Shown piece by piece: positions 10,843 to 22,164 of a stretch of DNA of 64,000 bases (position 1 is its first letter; each line of letters begins with the position of its first letter). The DNA is taken from assembly GCA_006538405.1 (NCBI GenBank), contig BJKQ01000023.1:62001-126000 (forward strand), given 5' to 3'. The position numbers and the translations under genes were made by a program. The stretch comes from Hansfordia pulvinata (lineage: Eukaryota; Ascomycota; Sordariomycetes; Xylariales). The notes under the pieces were generated by a model that did no database searches, was not told the origin of the DNA, and saw only the letters and a program-made list of their open reading frames with translations.

Positions 10843-12183
10843 AATATGGCGGCATAGCTGAAATAGGACCAAGTCAAAACAACGTGACTTTTGTGGCAAT
10901 ACAAGGAGCTGGGAATCATAGTAAGATGTCAGCGCGGAGTCCGGAAGCCGTCATAAAACTGTCTAATACTATAATGCTGGGTCGAAGGAATGAGAGACCG
11001 ACTATGTGAAGTTTGATAATCAAGGTTCTGTAATAATTAGTCGTCATCTTATCTTTCAGAATGCACAGCATTCTACGCATCTTTTTTTTAACAGTACTAT
11101 TAAAGCTATGTGACCTTAAATCGATGGAGCTAACTAAATATCCGGCGGCAGTGATCTTGCCTTTTTCTTATCGCGATATCTTAGTGGATATACTCTTCAG
11201 CTTTGGCTCAGCGTCAGCACGGCTAGATCTTCTTCAGGTTAAGGTCGGGTCGTGCAAAATATAGCAGTGAACATATCCAGTCAAATTGAATAGAAACCGC
11301 TGACAACCATATTAAGATAGCAATTAAGCCAAGCTCTTATCCATTTTCTTAGTAACAGCGTGACAACCCTTCTTTTTAACCCTTGTTACTTTGCTGAGAG
11401 CAGCTTGGGAAGGACGACACGTTCATTGAAACTCACTTTTCAATTTCGAACAGTTTCGTAACGTAACCGCAGCATAGTAATTAATGCCATCAATGATGCA
11501 AAGCGTGGTGGAAATCACTGAACGAAATAATAAGAAGTGAAATTCGGTATTGGCGATATAATACTCCAAGCCGAGGAAGTATAGTGCAGCCCAGCTTTAA
11601 CTGCAGACAACTTTCCATTAACCTCATAGAGTTACCATGGCATACGTACGACAAACCCATATGATTACAGTGATAAAGCCTAAGTAGGAGAAACTTCAAT
11701 TCTTGATGTTATAGCTTTAGCCAGCCTGTTGCGGGGTTCCGGGGAGGAACTAAACAGACCGAAATGGAGAGCATTCTTAGGTGTACTGTAGTAAGCCACG
11801 ATGGATAGTTATGGTGGATAATAGAATGAGTTTGTAGAACGACAGATAGTCAAGTGACCAGGAATGACGATGCCGGCTCAATCGATGTCGGTCTATCATT
11901 CGGTCTGCTCAATCATAGGCAATATAATTTCGTATGCCTGCTCCAAGCCGTCTCAGGCCCGTCTATGGAGCCTGCACTCAGATTGAGCAAGCGGAACCCC
12001 CCCTCTTCATGAATTAAGAATCAAAATTGGCCTATTCTTCTCTTGCATTTCAGCCAACAAGCGAATCGACACCAGCCTCGAAACGTGCTTGTGCGAGTCT
12101 CTGGAACTCTTATGAGGATCGCAATCAATTTAGTACTTTCTCCGTACATAAGGAAGCGTGCTTTCAAAAGCCACCGTACCTCG
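10843..12183. other. AT-rich gene-free stretch
   Basis: No open frame with family features on either strand. Composition is AT-rich between about 10900 and 11900 (many TA steps, tttttttt and taat runs), different from the flanking coding regions. It contains the 3' flank of the SDR gene at its right end. Confidence 0.45.
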
Positions 12184-13200
12184 TCACAGCATTGTATCTC
12201 TCCAGCTGCTCCAAATCTCAGCACCCAGTATCTTTGGCAGAAGGCTTGCCACAGGCCGCTCCATCTCGATGAAGGAAGACCCCCATATAAGTGTGACCCT
12301 CCCATTCCAACGAGTCCCCAGCTGAGACTGGCGAAACGCTTCGCCAGCTCCAGAATTAGTCTTCGCTGAATCGACAGCGGTGGCTGAAAATGCCAGGGCC
12401 AAAGCGACATGATCGGGACTAGAAAGTGGAAGCCCGGCCATTACCATTCGCAGAGCTACCGTGTACTGTAACTGGCTTGTGACTGTCGTGTGCGGCGCAA
12501 CGGCATTGATCGTTATTCCATCGTTGGCCGCGGTATCTCGAAGCGATCTCACCAAACTGACGAGCTATGCAGTATTAGCAGCTAGGAACTGATCTGATGT
12601 TGGCTTCTGATGTGGCAAGAGTCTACGTAATTGGTGGACTTACTGCAGCCTGTCCAGCCGACCAAAGTGGCATCGAAGGAAAGGGAACGTAAGCAGATGC
12701 ATCTGCAGTAAGAACAATACTCCCGCCTGTTTGGTGGCGGCGCATGGCATTCCATCCGAGCTTGATTGTGTTGACGGTTCCGCGGAGGCTGCTTTCAAGG
12801 CTGAGATAATCCTCGTGCATAGCAGAAGCATCGCTCCAAAAATCAGCGGGGAAACGGTCGCAGTTTATTTCCCTGCTTCTGACGATAGCAACGACAAAGT
12901 GGACGAGCCCGATCGTGGCAAAAGCCGCAGACAACTCGGACCAACTCGAAACGTCCGCTTTATGGAAGTGCATCAAGTATGAGCTTTCTTCATCGATTGG
13001 CTTCAGAAAATCGATTAAATGAACTGTAGCACCTTTCAATCGAAATATTCTGGCAGTCGCAGGACCAATACCAGAAGCACCTCCTGGTACGCTTAGATTC
13101 AACGGAAATCTTGATGAGAGACGGGCCTCTCACCAGTGATGACAACTGTTTTCCCATCGCACCGCGGGATCGAGTCTTCGTTGATTTCGAGTCTGGACAT
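12184..13200 (-). CDS. Short-chain dehydrogenase/reductase (SDR), catalytic pair replaced
   Basis: Three exons on the minus strand: 13200-13134, 13083-12644 and 12564-12184, giving 295 residues. Intron 1 (13133-13084, GTGAGA...CCAG) and intron 2 (12643-12565, GTAAGT, branch GCTAATAC, acceptor ATAG) restore one frame. The start ATG at 13200 gives MSRLEINEDSIPRCDGKTVV, then the Rossmann motif TGGASGIG at residues 22-29 and a GSIVLTADASA strand, so this is a classical SDR of normal length. The active-site region, however, reads WSAGQ (W163, Q167) where YxxxK is required, and the usual NNAG motif is replaced by a divergent VVAIVRS segment. An NAD(P)-binding fold is likely; catalysis by the usual mechanism is not. 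The exon 3 region and 3' flank are duplicated in inverted orientation at about 17.27-17.77 kb. It could be a recently inactivated gene or a pseudoenzyme. Confidence 0.8.
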
Positions 13201-14913
13201 CTTTTCTCAGTGGGCTCAGGATTCGTGTCGCTTGAATCGACATTTTAATTTAGACTCGAATGGCTTCACTCGCTACGATATGTATTTGTATTTCCACGGC
13301 CAAGGCCCATAGAGTTCTGTTAAACCTGCTCTTTTATGACCATGAACAAGCTCGGACCAACTCTTCTGGTCAAAAGCCTCCTTTCTGCCCAACCTCCAAC
13401 GTCAAAGTTAAAGATCTCGGCCTGAATAGAATCCCGTCCTAGCCGGAGTAGATGCTCACATCCTTCTCCAATCGCTGCTTAGACGGTCACGGGTCCCTGA
13501 ATGCGGAAGGTGAGTAAGCAAGAGCCACAGAGGAAGCAGTGAGACGTACATGGATAAGCTAGGAGGTGAGCTGGGATACAGGGTCTGAATTGATTTCTCA
13601 CGACGCAGGGGTAAACCCAAGCCAGATCTCTCAGAGTTCGTACTTATTTCTTCATGCATGGGTGTAGCCTAGTGTGCAACGCTGCACGTGAGGCACGCTG
13701 TTTGCATCCTGCGGCCAGTCACGAAATTTACAATGCGAGACCAGCCGTAGTTTGGGTTACTATGTACCATAGGATCAGTGCGCGCCTCCGTGCGAAGTGT
13801 TGGGTCGCCACCAAATTCTGTTTAAATGGATGACATATCATGTCACGGTGCCCAAATTTTTTAAATGGAACGTTTAGCAAGGTAATCATTCTGGTGACCT
13901 GAAAATGATGTGTGCCGTATCAGGCCTTGTCGCTCGATGGTCTAGTGCGAATGACAGGGGCGGGATTCATGGATTTTGTTTCGCGTCATCGAACCGGTAC
14001 GTAGGACTTCGGGAATCAGAGTTGACCGGTGGACTAGAACACCGGTATCCAGCGTGTCCACAACAACCCTGTCAATGGGCGATGTTACCTCTCGAGCCCA
14101 ACCATTTTCGCCACGAGTGCGTACCGCGCCGTTTTCATTTCCCCTTCAGATCAAAGTTCAAAGCGGCTGAAAACCTTGACGGACCCTTTCCCATTGCAAC
14201 CTAATCCTGGTCCGGTGGCAAGGTAAAACTTGCGCGTACGCAAAGGGTAAGGCGAGGATTGAAGATGCATGGTTCATGGATGTGTGCATTCTGCAGGCGA
14301 TGTCGTGTCAGTGCAAGGTCGCCTCAGTTTACAACTTGTAATCGTTCATGAGGCTGATCCGTTTTCTCCGCCAAGGTTTCAAAAGATTTGAGGCCCTCGA
14401 ACATTTGCTCATTGTGATCAAATCGGACCCGTGTCTTCGGTGCTCTTTCAATACCTCGATTCAAATGTGTCGGAATAACAAAGGCAAGGCCAACGACCAC
14501 AGATTTATGGACCGAAAAGCCTTCATCGCCCAGGCAGTGCCACTTTCGGATCTATCAGCAATGTGCCAGGCTGCATCGCAGATAAGGAGCACGCGACCTC
14601 AACACACGACACACATAGAAGCTGAAAAGAGGTCGCTACCTGCGTCCGACAATTGCCCAGCGTTCTTTCCCATTGCTGAAGGTTTCCCTGAACCACGCAA
14701 TTGCTTTGGCACAACCTTCTAAGATATTTCGGCACGGTTGGGAATTAAAGTTGTGATTGTCAATTTCTGATTACATGTGTTGGATCCAGTTTCGGGCTTG
14801 GAGATGACTGCATAGCACAGAAAGGCCAAGTTTGAATGCCCTCTGCAGGTTTGATGGTTCAAGCAATCCGCAAAAAGGGAATACGACTCTAAAAGGGGTT
14901 TAGAACTTCAAAA
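13201..14913. other. Intergenic stretch without a supported gene
   Basis: Several short frames on both strands, none with recognisable features. The right end is the 3' flank of the zinc-finger gene at 14914-15808. Confidence 0.4.
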
Positions 14914-15808
14914 TCAGCATTCAACCCTCCCTTCGCCATGATTGACTACACACGCGGTCTCTAGCTGCTTTGTCCATTGCCCGCACTTGCCACCATGCTT
15001 GTGTTTAAGGTGTTGACGAAAGTGATCAGCTCTGTAGAACTTTTTGTCTGTTTGACAGCCCCGGAAGTCATGTTTCTCATGTAGATGAAGCAATCGCTCT
15101 TCCCAGTCCTTTTTGGTCAGTTCACCCATGCGGCTGATCACCTCACTCCGTCGAAAGCCTTCGCCACAGTATGCACAACTTTCAAACATGAGAGAACCGA
15201 GTTTGCTTTTTGAGAAGTTCTGGGTGCGGTCATGCAAAGTGGAGCAAGACCAACTTTGAACACGCTGGTGAAGACTTCTGTGGTGACGGATCGCCTCGTT
15301 CTTCTGAGCGAACCGTTTTGGACACGAGTCACACCCAAAAGGTTTCCCTTGCTTGTTTGATTGGTTGCTGGAGCAGATCAGTCGCTATCAACAGTTTGAG
15401 GACTTCGAATCACGTAGAAACATACCGTAATATTCGCTTCTTGGACAGATCTTGCTCCTGTTGTAAGTAGTTCTTTGATAAGTCGGATCCTCTTTGCATA
15501 TTTTGTCGCACGGCAGTGCTATTCAGCCTCATGTTCCCGTGAGATGAAGCCGCTCCGCGCATTCTCTCACCAAGCCGGGTCCGGACTTGGCTTTGGTCAA
15601 TCTCAATGGCTTTGCGGAGTGGAACGAGGTTTTTTGAAGAATCAATGCTGCTGGAGGGGGGTTGGAATTGCCAGAAAGCTGCATTCTTGTTTCTGGGCGC
15701 GATTGGCGACCAAATCGTAAAGGGGAGATGCGGCAACGTGTTGGAGGGCACACTGCAATCACATCCATGTGCGTAACACGAATCGAGCGTTCGCCATCCC
15801 AATTGCAT
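14914..15808 (-). CDS. C2H2 zinc-finger protein
   Basis: Two exons on the minus strand, 15808-15426 and 15367-14914, joined by a 58-bp intron (GTATGT, branch GACTGAT, acceptor CCAG); the splice keeps frame across ILR|NQSNKQGKPF. The C-terminal half carries a good finger, CDSCPKRFAQKNEAIRHHRS followed by LH, then a second Cys pair (CAYCGEGF) with HLHEKH, and a third element C-x6-FYRADHFRQHLKHKH. The arrangement resembles fungal regulators with irregular C-terminal C2H2 fingers. I place the start at the first in-frame ATG (MQLGWRTLDS, 15808), giving 278 residues. The frame stays open upstream to 15985 without an ATG, so another 5' exon is possible. The role is probably nuclear DNA binding; the target is unknown. 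Confidence 0.6.
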
Positions 15809-17269
15809 CAGCCCTCGATGTCTATCGGCATTGTGTGCATCAAAGTTCCACAAGTGATCATCTGCCAGTATACTTTGTAAATAGGGCCTTTTCCTTGTTT
15901 TTCCAAGGCGATTTCTCGGAAGATTCGGTTCAATCGCGCACGGGTGCAGACATACCGATGAGTGCGTTTTTCTGGCCTGAATCACAGGTCGCGTAATCCG
16001 CCCGCAGACTTCTGCCTGAGAAAGAGTCAGCTCATAATCTGAGCAGTTGAGACGCTCCTTTTCAACAAGTAGCGCATGTTGCTATGAGTGAGGCCACACA
16101 AGTACCGTCCTAGCCCTACCTGGCGTACCTGGCGTACTAGAAAAACTTACTGGATAGACCACTACAAAGGGAAGTGAGACATGACTTTTCCATGCTCTCC
16201 AACAATGCGCAGTCGTAATCGCTTCGATCGAACTTGTTTTTATGAAGGACTCTCGACCGTACCGACCTCAGAGGGGAGACCATGTAGGCAATGCCAGGCA
16301 GTGCATATTGAGATTCCATGACAAGGTGAGCTGAGCCAATATCTGATTTCTCTTATTCAAAATCAACAAAAACAAAATAGCTTGGGTCACAGTCACTTCG
16401 GTGTATGGCTGAAAAGTCGGGAAGTTTAATCTTCTCCAAGTGGAATAAAGCTCGGGATGCCATGTACATTGCGTCGTCTTGATAACTCCGCACGGGCCAC
16501 CTGGAAAGGTGAGCTGACGCAGAAGCGTTGAGCAGGATTTGATCATCAGATCTGAACCCGTCTTGAAGGACCTGAACTAAAGGCCGAGTGGGGGTTCCAG
16601 CCGTGTCTGCTGCGAGATGATTTACCCTACACTGCGCCGGTAGCCGACGATCTAAAACGGGAGGAATGAAGTGATGATCCAAAAATTGTTGTCGAGACCG
16701 GTGACACCCAGGGATGTCTTTCCAGCTTAGTCTCCATATCAGCGTTATTTTGCATCCCGATGGATCCCGGGTGGCAAAACCTCCATCACATGCACTGGCC
16801 CCCAAGAACGGTCGCCTGATTAGGCTCTTCTTCAATGGCACAAGCGACGTGGCGACGGGTAGGTCTGTTAAAGACAGGGAAAAGTACAAGGTTCAGATCA
16901 TCTCGCTCAGGCGAATATGGTGTTGTGCTTCTCGTGTGGGCTATGTGTGGTAATAATCACTTGGTGCTGGCGCAAGACCTGTCACATTCTAATTTTAGCG
17001 AGTCTCGGCATTTCAAAAACGACAGGCAACCCCTGCCAGCATTGCCGGCTATCGCGATCCGGGACAGCGGCGTGAGCGGCTGGTACAGAATTGGATTGAG
17101 TGCCCCGCTCTAGAGCCTTGCGCTCTAGCGTCATCAACCTTGCAAGGGGGACCTTAGAGAACATCTCATAGTTTAGCGCAAGAAGTGGCGACATACCCTC
17201 CATCACTAGGCGTCCGCGGTAACACCCAGGTCCCCGAGGAGCCCGGCAATAGAAAAACGGCATTAGAAC
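15809..17269. other. Upstream region and unassigned sequence
   Basis: 15809-15990 may belong to the zinc-finger gene. A minus-strand open frame at 16353-16889 has a stretch (RQQFLDHHFIPP) faintly like the C-helix region of P450s, but no second P450 motif backs it. Otherwise nothing recognisable. Confidence 0.3.
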
Positions 17270-17770
17270 GAAGTATGGGCGACGATGCAGAGACTGGTAC
17301 ACAGATGGTATTACGATCAATGCAGTTGCGCCACACACGACAGTCACGAGCCCATCACAGTACACGGTAGCTCTGCGAATGGTGATGGCCGGGCTTCCAA
17401 ATTTTAGTCCCAATCATGTGGCTTTGGCCTGAGCGTTCTCAGCCACCGCTGTCAAGCCAGCGAAAGCTGATTCTGGCATTGAACACGCGACTCGCCAGTC
17501 ACAGCTGGAACGATGTTGGAATGGAAGGGTAAACCCTATGTGGGGGGCTCATTTCTTCGAGATGGAGAGGCCTGTGGCAAGTCTTTTACCAACGATACTG
17601 GGTGCTGAAACCTGGTTGCAACTAGAGAGATACCACATTGTGACAGAGTACGGTGGCTTCTGAAGGCACTCTTCACAAGGTAAGGAACGACTATAACGTG
17701 GATCGAGATGCTGTTGAGAGTTGAAGGAACTATCGTAAGCACGTTTCGAAACTTATGTTGGTGCGATTAC
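17270..17770 (+). pseudogene. Inverted degenerate duplicate of the SDR 3' end
   Basis: Plus-strand sequence here matches the coding strand of SDR exon 3 and its 3' flank (12564 down to about 12060) through many long blocks. Examples are acagtacacggtagctctgc near 17356, the aatcatgtggctttggcc block near 17412, the gccaccgctgtcaag block near 17442, and gagatggagaggcctgtggc near 17559 (gagatggagcggcctgtggc in the parent). Small indels and stops destroy the frame, so it is not translatable. Nothing similar to SDR exons 1 and 2 is seen upstream, so the duplicated unit seems to begin at or near exon 3. Orientation is opposite to the parent, about 5 kb away. Confidence 0.85.
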
Positions 17771-18666
17771 TGGCTAGAATGCGGGAGTGAGTAAGCCAGA
17801 TACGACTCTAAATTTTTGAGGATGAGATTTCGTTAGTTTGTGTCAACATGCCCAGCCCTTCCCGATGGCATCAGCCGGATCAAAGAGGAGCCCAAAGGAG
17901 GACGTATACATTCTACTGTGTTAAGACTAGTAGAACGTGTCACTAAACCGAAATAGGCCGATTGAAAAGGGTCGTGATGGAGTGGTTCCATCTGTGATCG
18001 GGCCCGGTGTGGATCACAATCGGATGATCAGGCTCCATGAGATGAGCCAGGCTGAGCGGCACAATGAAGACATTGAATAAGGTTCTAGACGATTGAGGTA
18101 AGGGTTTCGCCGGCTTTCCAAGTCCCTGTGCAACTGCATTTTTAACGTCGTGTGTGCTTAGATGACGCAATCGCCAGAGCCATTTTGAAGCGCAGAAGCC
18201 TATTCCACGAGCTACATAGCACTACCGCCGAAAGTATTAGTCGCCGCAAGTGTCCACCTGTTGGGCAGTATTGCAACAGCCAAGAGTAAATGCTGCGGGG
18301 CTGCTGAGTCTCTCACAGAGCCTAGACCTCTAGACTGAGCCACTTTGGGAGGGTGCATTCGAGCCAAGTTGCACGCCTGAGAGACTGGCTCCTACAAAAC
18401 GAACGAAAGGTAGGAATGAACATGGTCCATGGATGTCAGCAGTCTAAAAGTCATCTCGCCTTGATATGTAAGTTCCAAAGTTTTCCTAGCTCAATCTCGG
18501 CTTTTGCAAAAACCTTTGATGGAGCTGGTTTCCTCAATATTTACGGTCACGACGAAGAGTGAGTGCGTTTCTTAACGCGCTGTCCCGCGCCGTGGTCGAT
18601 ATATCTAGATTCATAGCATCAACCAATATGAACTTGCGGAATGCAATGAAGAGATAGAGGAACAAA
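17771..18666. other. Spacer left of the transposon
   Basis: No supported gene or RNA; short frames only. Confidence 0.4.
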
Positions 18667-18709
18667 CGTCCCGCACCCACTTCTGGCCACCCCCCACTTT
18701 TGGCCACCC
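18667..18709 (+). repeat. Left terminal inverted repeat of the pogo-type element
   Basis: 43 bp matching 20480-20522 in reverse complement with four mismatches. Within it the motif CACTTnTGGCCACCCC occurs twice about 17 bp apart (about 18678 and 18695), a layout suggesting two transposase-binding sites per end. Confidence 0.9.
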
Positions 18710-18764
18710 CAAAAATGACGCGCCTACATTTCAACGTTTGAACTTGAAACAACTTTATCACACA

Positions 18765-20372
18765 TTATAATGCTACAACAATGCAACTTTCAGTGTCACT
18801 AGGGTTCTCAGCATCGCTGGATCCGACTGTGCTATCCTCAACCTCACCGGCTTCAATTTGCGCCCTGCGGATCGCCTCAATGTCGGCGAACTTCGAATTT
18901 GGGCTCATTCTGACCTTCCTCCGCTTCCTAGCTCTTCCGGCATCAACCTCTGCTTGCAAAGCCTCAATCTTTCGCTGGGCTACTGCCAGCTGGTACGCCT
19001 GCTGGTCGAAGCCCTTTTGGACCTTTCGGAAGAGCAGGCGCTGCGTATTCTGATCTTTCTCCAGAGTGCTAAATAAGCTCAACTGGCCGTGGAGCTCATT
19101 TCTCTTCTTCGGAGTCGACCAAGACACTGCTGATGTTTCTGTCATCCATTTTTCGCTTCTATGTCCATCAGGGAGCTCGGTACATACCTGATGTGCCTGT
19201 TTTGCGGGGGTTGACGTGCTATTTAGCAGCAGTCGGCTCATGAGGGGCTTGGCCATACTGACGGGCCACAACCCCGTCAATTTCCAGCCACTGACAATGT
19301 TCTTGCTTGTCAGCGCCGCCTTCCTTGCGTTACTGTAGCATAGTATGAAATTCCTTTTGCCTGTGACTGTGCTCGCATCCCATTCGCTGAGCAATCCAAG
19401 CTCCTTCTTATAGGCGGCTTTCAAAGGTCCGAAGACCGACTGGTCCAGAGGCTGGAGGACATGGGACGTGTGCGGCGGCAAGAAAAGCAGGTGGATTTTG
19501 TTCTTCAAGCACAGATACATGAATTCCGTCGTTTCATGGCTTCCATGTCCATCCAGAATCAGCAATCTGACCTCTTGAGGGTTCGCGGGCTGGGTGGAAG
19601 GGATGAAGATCTCCTCTAGCCATTTCACAGCGGTAGAATCCGAAGTCCACCCATTTTCCGTTGCCTCAAACCTCCAGGACTGGTATGGATCAAGATCTAA
19701 ATGAAACCATTGCTGTTGTACGGTCTTTCCCCTGTATATCACAAGCGGAGGGAGTGACCTACCGGTGGCGGAGATGCACTCGATAAGGGACGTCCAGGCA
19801 CGCGATCCCGGCTGTTTCTTTCGAACTGAGCGAGTCTCTGACGATCCTAGTACAAGCCCATTCGATCCTTGGCCTTCTAAGATGCCTGTCTCGTCCATGT
19901 TGTATCGGTTGCTGGCCTTAATAGCCTTGATCTCGGGAACAGCGAGGTGCTTGAACCATTGCCTGATAACATTAGTGGAGGCCCCATTGATACGCTGGGA
20001 ATCGATTGCTTTGCTTCTCTGGACCCTTACTGATGGATTCCTTTTGATAAAGGACTGAACCCAGTTCTTTCCGAGGGGCTTGAGGTCCCCATGGATCCGT
20101 AAAATTCGCTCGGCAAAATTCTTAAGCTGTTGATGGATTGGAGGCAGGCCGAGGGCGGCCTGGATCCGAATCCATTTGGCTAATTGACTCTCATCTGTTG
20201 GAGAAAGTCTCTGGAGCTCGGAAAATACCGAGAACCTGGCTTGGTGTCCTTTCAATCGGTTTTTCAGTGTCGAACGTGGTATCCCCCATTCTACAGCAGC
20301 TCTCTGTACGCTCTGGCCATTTGTGACAGCATCAAGTGCCTGGGAGATGTCTGACCCTGTATATTGAGGCAT
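18765..20372 (-). CDS. Fot1/pogo-family transposase
   Basis: An uninterrupted frame of 535 residues from the ATG at 20372 to the stop at 18765, inside matching inverted repeats. Residues 5-45 form a Psq/pogo-type helix-turn-helix (SVQRAAVEWGIPRSTLKNRL), residues about 55-125 a CENP-B/Tc5-type second helix-turn-helix, and residues about 155-370 the DDE domain. The catalytic aspartates are visible: D160 in NMDETGI, D274 in LILDGHGSH and D310 in QPLDQSVFGPLK, giving DD35D spacing. The tail has a basic run (RARKRRKVRM) that could be a nuclear signal, then an acidic end. It cuts and pastes the element through the terminal repeats. Every essential residue is present and no frame breaks are seen, so it may be active. 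Confidence 0.95.
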   Translation of the reverse strand: MPQYTGSDISQALDAVTNGQSVQRAAVEWGIPRSTLKNRLKGHQARFSVFSELQRLSPTDESQLAKWIRIQAALGLPPIHQQLKNFAERILRIHGDLKPLGKNWVQSFIKRNPSVRVQRSKAIDSQRINGASTNVIRQWFKHLAVPEIKAIKASNRYNMDETGILEGQGSNGLVLGSSETRSVRKKQPGSRAWTSLIECISATGRSLPPLVIYRGKTVQQQWFHLDLDPYQSWRFEATENGWTSDSTAVKWLEEIFIPSTQPANPQEVRLLILDGHGSHETTEFMYLCLKNKIHLLFLPPHTSHVLQPLDQSVFGPLKAAYKKELGLLSEWDASTVTGKRNFILCYSNARKAALTSKNIVSGWKLTGLWPVSMAKPLMSRLLLNSTSTPAKQAHQVCTELPDGHRSEKWMTETSAVSWSTPKKRNELHGQLSLFSTLEKDQNTQRLLFRKVQKGFDQQAYQLAVAQRKIEALQAEVDAGRARKRRKVRMSPNSKFADIEAIRRAQIEAGEVEDSTVGSSDAENPSDTESCIVVAL

Positions 20373-20479
20373 TATGGTCGAGAGAGTCCGGGAGTGAAAT
20401 TAGAAGTCAATTGAACGAGAATTGAAAAGGGTAGAAAAAGTTCATGCTGGGAGGTTGGCACGGGGACGAGGCAATTTTA

Positions 20480-20522
20480 GGGTGGCCAAATGTGGGGGGT
20501 GGCCAAAAGTAGGTGTGGGACG
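20480..20522 (-). repeat. Right terminal inverted repeat of the pogo-type element
   Basis: Reverse complement of the left repeat, with differences at repeat positions 7, 12, 17 and 32. It also holds two copies of the ggTGGCCAAAngTG-type motif. The TA at 20523-20524 follows directly. Confidence 0.9.
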
Positions 20523-22164
20523 TAAGAAGGTGAACCAAAATCGCTCATACGAGTATCTCGCTTTTCTCACAGTAGATTGCTTAGCCTCGCGGTCCAGGTT
20601 GGACAAAGCTCTCTGTGTCTCTTTGAGTTGCAGACCCTATTCTGTTGTGGCAGTACCATCAGTCTCTAAATTTAGCTAAGATTTTGGATAGTGGGTACCC
20701 TCTGCGAATCAAAATGCGAGGGCAACTCTTACCGTGTAAACTACCGCTAGCGCAATCATGGAAGGAGCGGCCGACGCTAGACTGTGCGGAAGAGCCCGCT
20801 GTGGGTCGGCGTTTTGATGCATGTAGGATTGACTCCATATCACATTCAAATGCCGGAAAATGCCGGATCCATAGACAACCAGACGTTGCCACCATACCAT
20901 GGTCACCACTTTGCCTCGTCTGAGAAAACGTTTATTCATTCATGATTCTATTATCAGGATTGTGGCAAAAAAAAAAGTCTTGAATACGCACTGAAGGAAA
21001 TGCCTCTCACTAACACCCCATTGTCTTTGGAGCATCGCGTGATAGACATGGCCGAGTAATAAGCTCACACCATTGCCTTCCCGTCATAGACTGTGCCCCG
21101 GCTTCTGCCAGGGCAACGTGTGGTATCGAACGGAGCGGCCACTCAGCAGAAACGTCGTGGGATACATACGTAGCAAGCATCCCAACAAGAGCCCACGTGT
21201 GTACGGAGTGAGTGATGCAGGTCGCCAGAGCAGGTTTCGTCGTCACGCGAGATAGCAGCGTGAGAGAGCAGTGCGGGATAATGTCCAGTCAATTGAGTGA
21301 GTGGTAGCCTCGCTCGAGGCGTGAGTGGCAGCAGTGGCGAGTATTCGTGACAGGCGATGTTACCATCCGCGGCGCCTACCCTTAAGTCTGAAATAGAAGA
21401 AAATGTGTTTACAATCCTTCACAAAGCCTTCGTGCCGGGAACTCTATTTAACCATTTTGTACTTCCATGCTTACCGGTGCGTATCTGCTATACCGCCTCT
21501 GCACCGTAACGGCGCACTGGAAATACCTTTGGAACACTCGAGATACCGGATCACTCTCGCACTTGCGACTTCGAAAAAGGACCTGCTGTGTGCTCTCCAC
21601 CTACGAATCTGAGTGTTATAAGTGTGAGCAAACGTCAGCTCTTCTCTGCGTCAAGTACGCTTGTCATAAGCAGCCAATCAGTCATCATCTCAGTGCCCGT
21701 ACCCCAGAAGTCGACCGAGATTATACCACAAAGTTGCTTGTCGAGTATCTGTGCGATCGAGCCGCCATGGAGAGCTTCTACCACGTCGACAGAGATTTCC
21801 GGCCTCGCGAAAGTAAGCATTTCTAGACACGGAATATCTCATTGCCTGATACATAGATTAATGGCTGCCATCATGCTTTTATTCTTATCGCTTTCAAACG
21901 CCCCCGTCATGTCAACTTCACACAAAATAGGCTCTTAATGCTGCATTTCCTTACCAGTCCGGCCATGTCATATTAAGAACATTGGCTTACTCGATCTTTA
22001 TACATAAAGAACATTATACCATCATTCCAAATACGACTAGACACGTGCACTATCCACAGAAAGCACAGGGTGTGCATAGGGCGAGCCACGCTTCGGTACC
22101 CCACTCTGATGACAACAGGCCTTGGTGGGCTCGAAACACCATACCGCAAAGCAATCTTTTCCAG
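20523..22164. other. Spacer and 5' region of the family U gene
   Basis: No supported gene in 20523-21980. From 21982 to 22164 the frame leading into the family U gene is open (AYSIFIHKEHYT), and a similar sequence (AYSVFAFKYHYT) is conserved in the remnant at 37251. This stretch may therefore be a coding exon whose ATG lies upstream beyond an intron, or a conserved 5' untranslated region. Confidence 0.4.

Larger units (their letters stand above)
18667..20522 (-). mobile_element. Fot1/pogo-type DNA transposon, apparently complete
   Basis: A 1,856-bp element bounded by 43-bp inverted repeats (18667-18709 and 20480-20522, 39 of 43 positions identical) enclosing one uninterrupted transposase gene on the minus strand. 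The right end is followed by TA (20523-20524), the target duplicated by the Tc1/mariner-pogo superfamily; the left flank reads AA, so one target base seems mutated or the end assignment is off by a base. Length, gene content and DD35D triad fit the Fot1/pogo family of filamentous fungi. The intact frame and well-matched ends suggest a fairly recent insertion. Confidence 0.92.

Noticed and set aside
16353..16889. Minus-strand open frame with a faint P450 C-helix resemblance
   Set aside because: Only one weak stretch matches; no I-helix, ExxR or haem motif nearby.
16982..17413. 143-codon minus-strand open frame with hydrophobic runs
   Set aside because: Its left half matches nothing, and the rest is the antisense of the SDR duplicate on the plus strand.
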